NCBI GenBank assembly: GCA_905201915.1
Contig: CAJKQE010000114.1
Location: forward strand, 1-5,911
Reading direction: 5' to 3'
Length of the DNA stretch: 5,911 nucleotides
Source: an uncultured Lachnospiraceae bacterium
GTDB taxonomy: Bacteria; Bacillota; Clostridia; Lachnospirales; Lachnospiraceae
The translations under genes were made by a program, and so were the position numbers. Below are positions 1 to 4,665 of the stretch, piece by piece. Numbering within the stretch: the stretch's first letter is position 1; every line of letters starts with the position of its first letter. The notes under the pieces were generated by a model that saw nothing but the letters and a program-made list of their open reading frames with translations, had not been told where the DNA came from and made no database searches.

Positions 1-17
1 ATCCCTTCTTTATTTTC

Positions 18-32
18 TATATTTGAAATATA
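18..32. repeat. Perfect 15-bp palindrome overlapping the -10 region
   Basis: TATATTTGAAATATA has perfect 7-bp arms around a single central base. It covers the whole -10 hexamer and the likely transcription start of the outgoing promoter, a typical repressor-site position. Its extreme AT content means chance is possible. Confidence 0.4.
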
Positions 33-55
33 ACACCTTCTTATCTTAAAGTCAA
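27..55 (-). promoter_or_regulatory. Promoter for a gene beyond the left edge (TTGACT-17-TATATT, extended -10)
   Basis: On the minus strand, -35 TTGACT (55-50) and -10 TATATT (32-27) are separated by 17 bp. A TGT at 35-33 directly before the -10 gives an extended -10. Transcription would start near 20. AAGAAGGG at about 10-3 may be the ribosome binding site of the next gene, whose start is outside the window. It lies just downstream of the operon terminator, as expected for a new unit. Confidence 0.65.
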
Positions 56-99
56 TTATGAATTACAATACCTAAATTAAATAAAATATTTATCTACGC

Positions 100-133
100 A
101 AAAAGAGCTGCCGTTTGAAAGATACGACAGCTC
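100..133 (-). terminator. Rho-independent terminator of the sigma/anti-sigma operon
   Basis: Read on the minus strand, arms GAGCTGTCGT and ACGGCAGCTC form a 10-bp stem with one G-U pair and a 9-nt loop, followed at once by TTTTT. It begins 18 nt after the TAG stop of the membrane protein gene. Confidence 0.92.
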
Positions 134-150
134 CCTGTTTCTTCTTGCAT

Positions 151-1602
151 CTATTGACGAATATCAACCACTCCTGTTTCCAGTGCATCTTCTGTAAATT
201 CTACACTTCCACCATAAGTAGACAAATTCAAATACATCTTATCCAAATCATTTTCATTTACAATCCATGCCATGGATACTTCTATACTCTCTCCCGGATG
301 TAAAGATGGTATATAATTACTTCCTCCGTAATCTTCTCTTACACTGCCATAGCGCATTTCTGTTGCACGGGCAACACTGTTTCCTTCCACATAATCACAT
401 TCTTTTCCTGAATTACTGCAAGGATTATAGACAGAATATTCTTTATCTCTGTCCTGCAATAACATAAGATTTCCACTATACATCATGTGATTTATTGTAA
501 AATCACTGTTATTCTGATACATCACAGTTACATATACCAGTTTCTGTTTTACTGTTTCTGTCTTTACCACTTCATCCAATGTTTTTACGCCATCTCCTCT
601 TTTTATGTAAGAAAGTGTATTATCCACTAATTTCCCATCACTTCCCACAGCGTCCTTCCATTCTTGCTGCACAAACTCTTCATCTAAAATACTTAAATCA
701 TCTTCTATTTGAACAGAACAAACCTTTACAGAAATATCATCTGTGGAAATATATTCCCCCGCTTCGTTTTCTCCCGAACATTTCATTTGGAAGGTTTCTC
801 CTGTTTTAAATACTTTTAATTCGCTTTTCGGAACTTCTGTAATAATTTTCATCTCACCTGTGTCTGTTTCCGGTGAAATAAATTCACTCCATGTATACAT
901 ATCTTTTGTTTTCAATACACGTTCTGTCTCAACAAGGGAAATATTTTCTGCAACCTTGATAGCTTCTTCTTTTGATACATCATCTCCGATATACATAATC
1001 AGTACACGATATTCTTCTGGATATAACAAATACATACGTTGATTAAAGCTTCCGTCTTGTTCAAAATCCTGATACTGTAAATATATTCCCTCATTTCCTC
1101 CCCAGATACCTTTTTCACTTTCTACGACATTTACATCTTTCAAAGCTTTCCCAAAGTCATTCTTGTCCAAAAGAACTGTTTCAAGAGTAAATCCCCCTAC
1201 CATAGGTGTGTCTTTATAAGAAATATGTATCTCATCTCTCCATTCCATTCCTTCTGGAATATATCCCGTTTCAATGGTAACCTCTTTCATTTCTTCCGGT
1301 AATCCTTTTTCTTCAGAAGTTGTGTCTTTCTCAATTTTCGTTTCTACACTATATTTTCCCTGTTTTTCCATAATTATCTCATATAACTTTGTGCCTGCAT
1401 AAATAATCGTTGAGCCCCCTATTATGCAGGCAACTGCTACTGCTGCTGCATGAATACCTTTCCAGTTCCTTTTCTTCCTTTTTTCTGATAAGTCTACTAC
1501 AACTTCATTTTTCCCAACTTGTTTCTTTACCTCATCCAAAACCATTTGATGAATAAACTCTGGTGTTTCAGGAATATCTTTTTTTACATCATCTAATTTC
1601 AT
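151..1602 (-). CDS. Single-pass membrane protein, probable anti-sigma factor and sensor for the adjacent ECF sigma factor
   Basis: A 483-residue protein with a short charged cytoplasmic N-terminus (1-49, starting MKLDDVKKDIPETPEFIHQM and ending in the basic KRKKRNWKG), one transmembrane helix (about 50-69, HAAAVAVACIIGGSTIIYAG) and a large, mostly acidic outer part of about 410 residues. The outer part seems to hold two regions. Residues 105-225 (GYIPEGMEWRDE to VAENISLVET) look like the DUF4367-type domain found in clostridial anti-sigma-like proteins. Residues 355-465 (YVTVMYQNNSDFTINHMMYS, then LHPGESIEVSMAW) look like an Ig-like extracellular domain. Cys395 and Cys402 could form a disulfide. 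There is no HxxxCxxC zinc anti-sigma motif. The ATG overlaps the sigma stop (ATGA), with GGAGG 7 nt upstream inside the sigma gene, so the two are translationally coupled. Family names are from memory of sequence style. The anti-sigma role rests on topology and context; the signal sensed is unknown. Confidence 0.8.
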   Translation of the reverse strand: MKLDDVKKDIPETPEFIHQMVLDEVKKQVGKNEVVVDLSEKRKKRNWKGIHAAAVAVACIIGGSTIIYAGTKLYEIIMEKQGKYSVETKIEKDTTSEEKGLPEEMKEVTIETGYIPEGMEWRDEIHISYKDTPMVGGFTLETVLLDKNDFGKALKDVNVVESEKGIWGGNEGIYLQYQDFEQDGSFNQRMYLLYPEEYRVLIMYIGDDVSKEEAIKVAENISLVETERVLKTKDMYTWSEFISPETDTGEMKIITEVPKSELKVFKTGETFQMKCSGENEAGEYISTDDISVKVCSVQIEDDLSILDEEFVQQEWKDAVGSDGKLVDNTLSYIKRGDGVKTLDEVVKTETVKQKLVYVTVMYQNNSDFTINHMMYSGNLMLLQDRDKEYSVYNPCSNSGKECDYVEGNSVARATEMRYGSVREDYGGSNYIPSLHPGESIEVSMAWIVNENDLDKMYLNLSTYGGSVEFTEDALETGVVDIRQ

Positions 1603-2090
1603 ACCAATACCTCCGTCTGTTCAAGCTTCACTTTTAATTTTGCACGTGCTCTGGCAAGCCGTTTTTGAACTGCACCTTCTGTTATATCTAAAATTTGTGC
1701 AATCTCCCTGATACTGAAATCTTCTCCATAGTACAGAATAACAGGCATCCTAAGTTCTTCCTTCAACGACCTGACTGCCGAATACAAATCCCCATAATCT
1801 AACCATTCCCCCACTTGTGTGTATGCTAATTCTTGTACATTTTCAAGAGAAACACACTTGCTTTCTTTTCGAATAATGTTATGACATTCATTTATTAAAA
1901 TCCGGATAAGCCATGTTTTCACATATTTCTCTTTTTTCAATGTATCAATTTTCTGAAACGCTTTCACGATTGTCTCCTGAATAGCATCCGCACAGTCCTG
2001 GTCATCCTTTAAGATTGTTTTTGCCGTACAATACATCTGACGCTCACAGTTAATAATCAACTCTCCCAGTTTTTCCTTATTCAACACCAT
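1599..2090 (-). CDS. ECF-type RNA polymerase sigma factor (sigma-70 family)
   Basis: A small alternative sigma factor that would direct RNA polymerase to a dedicated promoter set. Numbering from ATG 2090 gives 163 residues, normal for the group. Region 2 spans about 10-75 (CERQMYCTAKTILKDDQDCA, DAIQETIVKAFQKI, KTWLIRILINECHNIIRK). Region 4 spans about 104-157, with a helix-turn-helix in FSIREIAQILDITEGAVQKRLARARAKLK. Regions 1 and 3 are missing, as in ECF factors. The frame is open up to a TTG at 2135, but that lies in the likely promoter. The ribosome binding site AGAAAGGAGG ends only 2 nt before ATG 2090, 5 nt before GTG 2087 and 8 nt before TTG 2084, so translation may really begin at one of the latter two codons. 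The gene overlaps its membrane partner by ATGA, the usual sigma/anti-sigma arrangement. It resembles SigV-like factors of Firmicutes, but the regulon cannot be read here. Confidence 0.92.
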   Translation of the reverse strand: MVLNKEKLGELIINCERQMYCTAKTILKDDQDCADAIQETIVKAFQKIDTLKKEKYVKTWLIRILINECHNIIRKESKCVSLENVQELAYTQVGEWLDYGDLYSAVRSLKEELRMPVILYYGEDFSIREIAQILDITEGAVQKRLARARAKLKVKLEQTEVLV

Positions 2091-2106
2091 CTCCTCCTTT
2101 CTTTTT

Positions 2107-2135
2107 TCTATATACATTAGACGTTTTTCACGCAA
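2107..2135 (-). promoter_or_regulatory. Candidate SigA-type promoter of the sigma/anti-sigma operon
   Basis: TTGCGT (2135-2130), 17-bp spacer and TATAGA (2112-2107) on the minus strand, just after the tRNA terminator and just before the AGAAAGGAGG ribosome binding site. The leader would be very short. I see no ECF-style AAC/CGT pair at proper spacing, so autoregulation by the sigma factor itself is not evident here. The hexamers are only moderately good. Confidence 0.4.
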
Positions 2136-2156
2136 AAATATCCCCTTTTATTGCAC

Positions 2157-2182
2157 AAAAAAAGAACGCCTTCACGACGTTC
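2157..2182 (-). terminator. Rho-independent terminator of the tRNA-Thr gene
   Basis: On the minus strand, GAACGTC and GGCGTTC form a 7-bp stem with one T-G pair around loop GTGAA, followed by seven T. It begins 17 nt after the tRNA 3' end, separating the tRNA from the sigma operon. Confidence 0.9.
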
Positions 2183-2199
2183 CCTTCCTCTTTTATAAA

Positions 2200-2272
2200 A
2201 GCTGAAAATGGGACTCGAACCCACGACCCCTTCATTACGAGTGAAGTGCTCTACCAACTGAGCTATTCCAGC
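2200..2272 (-). tRNA. tRNA-Thr, anticodon CGT
   Basis: A complete 73-nt cloverleaf can be drawn. Acceptor arms GCTGGAA and TTTCAGC pair with one G-U. The D arm is GCTC/GAGC with loop AGTTGGTA. The anticodon stem is CTTCA/TGAAG with loop CTCGTAA, giving anticodon CGT, which reads ACG (threonine). The variable loop is GGGTC, and the T arm GTGGG/CCCAT (one G-U) encloses TTCGAGT. The discriminator is U. The 3' CCA is not encoded: TTTATAAAAG follows, so CCA must be added after transcription. The gene stands alone between its own promoter and terminator. Confidence 0.97.
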
Positions 2273-2288
2273 AATCCTACAAATATTA

Positions 2289-2317
2289 ATTTTAATAGAC
2301 TTACAACGGATTGTCAA
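2289..2317 (-). promoter_or_regulatory. Promoter of the tRNA-Thr gene (TTGACA-17-TAAAAT)
   Basis: A consensus -35 TTGACA (2317-2312), a 17-bp spacer and a five-of-six -10 TAAAAT (2294-2289) sit on the minus strand. Transcription would start near 2282, about 10 nt before the mature tRNA 5' end. The strength suits a tRNA gene. Confidence 0.85.
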
Positions 2318-2342
2318 GAACATTTTCCCTATGTCCTAAGAG

Positions 2343-2382
2343 AAAAAGAAGATGCACAACATCTATCTGTCATGCACCTTCT
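2343..2382 (-). terminator. Rho-independent terminator of the DUF134-NifX gene
   Basis: On the minus strand, AGAAGGTGCA and TGCATCTTCT form a 10-bp stem with one G-U pair around a 16-nt loop, followed by TTTTCTC. It begins 10 nt after the TAA stop and ends about 25 bp before the tRNA promoter. Confidence 0.85.
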
Positions 2383-2392
2383 GCAATATCTT

Positions 2393-3130
2393 TTATTTAC
2401 CACAATGTCCGCCACAGTGATGATTTTCTCCTTTGTGCTCTCCGCATTCACCTTCATGATGATGGTGATGATCACATACAGTATCTGGATTGTAATTCAA
2501 ACTTCCGCCCAAATATGCTTCCACCTGTGCATCTGCATTGCCACATGCTCCTGGGAATAAACGAATTCCTGCTTCTGCCAATGCATTTCTGGCGCCGCCG
2601 CCAATTCCTCCGCAAATCAGAACCTCTACTCCCATCTCTTTTAAAAATCCTGCCAAAGCTCCGTGTCCACTTCCGTTTGTATCTACAACTTCTGCTGAAG
2701 TAATCTTTCCATCCTCTACATGGTAAATTTTAAACTGTTCTGTATGACCAAAATGCTGAAAAACTTCTCCGTTTTCATAAGTAACTGCAATCTTCATAGT
2801 ATAAACTCCTTTCTTGCCTCTGCCATTTCCTGACATATCTTCTTCTATTAAAAAATTCCCTCCGCGAATACGTAGTCCGGCTGCTTCCACCAGAAATCGG
2901 GCTGTTTTTTTTCTTGCTTCTGTGTAAAGGCTCTGTACCGTTGCTCTGGCAATTCCCATCTCCTTTGCACACTCGGCTTGTGTCATTCCTTCATAGTCCA
3001 AAAGACGAAGTGTTTCATATTCCTCTACTGACATTTCAATTTCATGACACTGCTCTGCTTTTCCCTTTGGAAAAAAGCTGTCACAAACAGGCTCCCTTTT
3101 TACTCGTTTTGGTTTATTCGGTCTTGGCAT
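2393..3130 (-). CDS. DUF134 (UPF0251) HTH domain fused to NifX/NifB-like cofactor-binding domain with His/Cys-rich tail
   Basis: A 245-residue two-domain protein. Residues 1-95 match the DUF134/UPF0251 family: MPRPNKPKRV at the start, then SVEEYETLRLLDYEGMTQAECAKEMGIA leading into a sigma-region-4-like helix-turn-helix (about 49-75) and ending LRIRGGNF. Residues 112-215 are a NifX/NifB C-terminal-like dinitrogenase iron-molybdenum cofactor domain: MKIAVTYENGEVFQHFGHTE, then LICGGIGGGARNAL (171-184) and a GACGNAD loop. Residues 219-245 are packed with His and Cys (a five-His run, then GECGEHKG and HHCGGHCGK), suggesting metal binding. In this family the cofactor-like domain occurs widely in organisms that do not fix nitrogen, so a role in nitrogenase is not implied; DNA binding and metal or Fe-S sensing are inferences. 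The start ATG at 3130 has GAGAGG 7 nt upstream. It has its own promoter and terminator. An internal ribosome binding site precedes Met112 and could give a separate second product. No Mrp/NBP35 ATPase gene, a common neighbour of such domains, is visible. Confidence 0.9.
   Translation of the reverse strand: MPRPNKPKRVKREPVCDSFFPKGKAEQCHEIEMSVEEYETLRLLDYEGMTQAECAKEMGIARATVQSLYTEARKKTARFLVEAAGLRIRGGNFLIEEDMSGNGRGKKGVYTMKIAVTYENGEVFQHFGHTEQFKIYHVEDGKITSAEVVDTNGSGHGALAGFLKEMGVEVLICGGIGGGARNALAEAGIRLFPGACGNADAQVEAYLGGSLNYNPDTVCDHHHHHEGECGEHKGENHHCGGHCGK
2795..2812 (-). promoter_or_regulatory. Internal ribosome binding site and ATG at the DUF134/NifX domain junction
   Basis: AAAGGAG at 2812-2806 lies 8 nt before the ATG at 2797-2795, in frame with the upstream domain. 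That ATG encodes Met112, exactly where a free-standing NifX-like protein would begin (MKIAVTYENGE). The site is as good as that of any full gene in the window. Either the junction keeps the relic of two formerly separate genes, or a second 134-residue protein is made from the same mRNA. The sequence fact is clear; use in the cell is unproven. Confidence 0.6.
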
Positions 3131-3149
3131 AGGCTTTCCTCTCTCTTCA

Positions 3150-3197
3150 TTATTGGCATAAATTTATTATTGCACTTTTATTAGTATATGTCAATAA
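3150..3197. repeat. Inverted TTATTGRCATA motifs bracketing the DUF134-NifX promoter
   Basis: TTATTGGCATA reads on the plus strand at 3150-3160 and TTATTGACATA on the minus strand at 3197-3187, a 10-of-11 match in opposite orientation. A shorter relative, TTATTGCA, reads on the plus strand at 3167-3174. The copies cover the -35, the -10 and the start region, as operator sites would. The regulator is unknown; the gene's own helix-turn-helix product is one guess. Confidence 0.4.
3166..3194 (-). promoter_or_regulatory. Promoter of the DUF134-NifX gene (TTGACA-17-AATAAT)
   Basis: A perfect -35 TTGACA (3194-3189), a 17-bp spacer and -10 AATAAT (3171-3166, five of six) sit on the minus strand, 35 bp before the start codon. 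Transcription would begin near 3159, giving a leader of about 29 nt that contains the GAGAGG ribosome binding site. Confidence 0.85.
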
Positions 3198-3223
3198 CTT
3201 TTTAAAATTTTTATTTCTGAATT

Positions 3224-3240
3224 ATTCCTGTAAACGGAAT
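3224..3240. repeat. 17-bp interrupted palindrome upstream of the DUF134-NifX promoter
   Basis: Arms ATTCC and GGAAT surround TGTAAAC, about 30 bp upstream of the -35 element. An upstream regulator site is possible, but the arms are short and chance is a fair explanation. Nothing else is evident in the stretch 3195-3250. Confidence 0.2.
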
Positions 3241-3250
3241 GAACAGTAAC

Positions 3251-3304
3251 AAAAAAAGTTATCAGATTAAGCCGTTTTCTTATATTCGCTTAATCCAATA
3301 ACTT
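3251..3304 (-). terminator. Strong rho-independent terminator after uraA
   Basis: On the minus strand, AAGTTAT-TG-GATTAAGC pairs with GCTTAATC-TG-ATAACTT. The two TG steps oppose each other as G-U wobbles, giving a continuous 17-bp stem with a 15-nt loop that runs into seven T. It begins 20 nt after the uraA TAA stop. Confidence 0.92.
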
Positions 3305-3324
3305 CTTCTCTCATTACTTTCTAT

Positions 3325-4593
3325 TTAATTCATTTCCTGTTCTCTGTCATTTGTCAGTTTCAGCTTGTCCAAAACATAGAAAATCAGGCTTAAAATCATT
3401 CCCACAATACATGCAAGAACCATTCCCGTCAGTTCAATCTCACCAATGCTGATTTTAATTCCGGACAAACCTGTTACAAAAATAACAGAAGTAAGCGCCA
3501 TGTTTCTGGAACGACTGTAGTCTACTTTTCCATCTACCAGAATACGAATACCGGAAGTTCCAATCATACCATAAAGCAGAAAAGAAATTCCACCGATAAT
3601 CGGACTTGGAATTGTCTGGATAAGTGCTGTCAACTTCCCAATGAAAGAACAAGCAATAGAAAGTACTGCTGCTCCTCCGATAACATATACACTATATACT
3701 TTTGTCATTGCCATAACACCAATGTTTTCCCCGTAGGTTGTTGTTGGAACAGAACCGATAAAACCGGAAAGCATCGTAGAAAAATTGTCTGCAAACATGG
3801 AACGATGCAATCCTGGATTTTTAATTAAATCTCTTCCAATAATCTTTCCTGTTACAATCTGATGTCCGATATGCTCAGAAGCTACTACCAAAATCACCGG
3901 CAAAATAATTAAGATAGCCTCCACATTAAATTTCGGTGTTGTAAAATTCGGCAGTGAAAAGAAGGATGCCTCTGCTACCTGTGTGAAATCTACTATTCCA
4001 CAGAGAATTGCAGCAACATATCCTGCTAAAATCGCAATTAAAATCGGAATAACAGACAAAAATTTTCGAAAGACTACAGAGCCAAATACTGCAACACCAA
4101 GTGTTACCAAAAATACAATAATACTCTCTGTCTGAATTTTTTCATCCAACAGCCCTGCATTCTTTGCCGCAGTACCGGAAAGTTCAAGACCAATCAATGC
4201 TACTACCGGTCCCATTGCTGCCGGTGGGAGTACAATGTCAATCCAATCAGAGCCAAACTTATAAATAATCAATGACAAAATACATCCACAAAGGCCAACA
4301 ACTACAAAGCCACCCAAGGCATATTCATATCCAAACTTACTCATAACCACCAAGGCAGGAGCAATAAATGCAAAACTGGAGCCCAGATATGCAGGTGCTT
4401 TTCCTTTTGTTATCAAAATAAACAATAATGTCCCGATACCATTCATAAAAAGAACAATAGCAGGATTCATGCCAAATAAAGACGGAACCAGCACTGACGC
4501 ACCAAACATGGCAAACATGTGCTGAATACTTAACGGAATTAAAAGTTTTGGCGGTACTTTTTCTTCCACTTGGATAATTTTACGATTTTCCAC
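3325..4593 (-). CDS. uraA: Uracil permease, NCS2 family (uracil:H+ symporter)
   Basis: Inner-membrane nucleobase transporter importing uracil with protons for pyrimidine salvage. It is 422 residues, normal for the family, and very hydrophobic throughout, as expected for the 14-segment UraA fold. The N-terminal QHMFAMFGASVLVPSLFG (24-41) and GSSFAFIAP (71-79) are NCS2 hallmarks. Uracil-binding residues known from the E. coli UraA structure are present: Glu240 and His244 in SEHIGHQ, and Glu289 in TTTYGENIG (E. coli Glu241, His245, Glu290). These favour uracil over xanthine/urate, whose carriers differ around the second Glu. The start is GTG at 4593-4591, supported by AAAAGGAG at 4608-4601 with a 7-nt spacer; no better ATG lies nearby. 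It is 72 bp downstream of uxaC and could be read through from it or use a weak local promoter. I see no PyrR-type attenuator or guanine riboswitch in that short gap. A strong terminator follows. Other pyrimidine genes are absent from the window. Confidence 0.95.
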   Translation of the reverse strand: MENRKIIQVEEKVPPKLLIPLSIQHMFAMFGASVLVPSLFGMNPAIVLFMNGIGTLLFILITKGKAPAYLGSSFAFIAPALVVMSKFGYEYALGGFVVVGLCGCILSLIIYKFGSDWIDIVLPPAAMGPVVALIGLELSGTAAKNAGLLDEKIQTESIIVFLVTLGVAVFGSVVFRKFLSVIPILIAILAGYVAAILCGIVDFTQVAEASFFSLPNFTTPKFNVEAILIILPVILVVASEHIGHQIVTGKIIGRDLIKNPGLHRSMFADNFSTMLSGFIGSVPTTTYGENIGVMAMTKVYSVYVIGGAAVLSIACSFIGKLTALIQTIPSPIIGGISFLLYGMIGTSGIRILVDGKVDYSRSRNMALTSVIFVTGLSGIKISIGEIELTGMVLACIVGMILSLIFYVLDKLKLTNDREQEMN

Positions 4594-4624
4594 ACTTTTT
4601 CTCCTTTTTCTTTTTATCCGTACT

Positions 4625-4633
4625 ATATTAGCA
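4625..4633 (-). promoter_or_regulatory. Weak candidate promoter for uraA (extended -10 TGCTAATAT)
   Basis: In the 72-bp uxaC-uraA gap, the minus strand reads TGC then TAATAT, a possible extended -10, with an overlapping TATAGT alternative at 4627-4622. No good -35 is found at 16-18 bp. Cotranscription with uxaC is an equally good explanation, because no terminator lies between the genes. Confidence 0.3.
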
Positions 4634-4634
4634 T

Positions 4635-4662
4635 AAATTGTGTTAAAATACTACAACAATTT
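4635..4662. repeat. Inverted repeat AAATTGT-N14-ACAATTT in the uxaC-uraA gap
   Basis: Two perfect 7-bp arms (4635-4641 and 4656-4662) have centres 21 bp apart, two helical turns, just upstream of the candidate uraA -10. The spacing fits a dimeric regulator. It lacks a following T tract on the minus strand, so it is not a terminator. AT-rich chance pairing cannot be excluded. Confidence 0.3.
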
Positions 4663-4665
4663 CAT

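Noticed and set aside
743..1042. 99-codon plus-strand open frame opposite the anti-sigma-like gene
   Set aside because: It is antisense to a well-supported coding region, with no domain or start signal; the other plus-strand open frames in the window are shadows of the same kind.
2200..2272. tRNA gene as an integration site for a mobile element
   Set aside because: No integrase, no repeat of the tRNA 3' end and ordinary chromosomal genes on both sides.
2117..2323. 68-codon minus-strand open frame reading RIAGIAQLVEHFTRNEGVVGSS
   Set aside because: It is the translation of the tRNA-Thr gene and its terminator, a familiar false protein call; the tRNA fold is complete and the frame has no ribosome binding site.
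2455..2475. Run of five His codons as a sequencing or cloning-tag artefact
   Set aside because: It is embedded in a longer natural His/Cys-rich tail with mixed His codons and is followed by more His and Cys, unlike an added tag.
2393..2797. Nitrogenase cofactor maturation role for the NifX-like domain
   Set aside because: No nif genes are present in the window, and this domain is common in organisms that do not fix nitrogen, so only the fold, not the pathway, is supported.
2775..2972. 65-codon minus-strand open frame inside the DUF134-NifX gene, in another frame
   Set aside because: It lies wholly within a well-supported gene, shows no recognisable domain and has no good ribosome binding site.
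3195..3250. Possible riboswitch or leader RNA upstream of the DUF134-NifX gene
   Set aside because: The mapped promoter starts transcription about 29 nt before the gene, so this stretch is upstream of the transcript; it is AT-rich with only a short 5-bp-arm palindrome.
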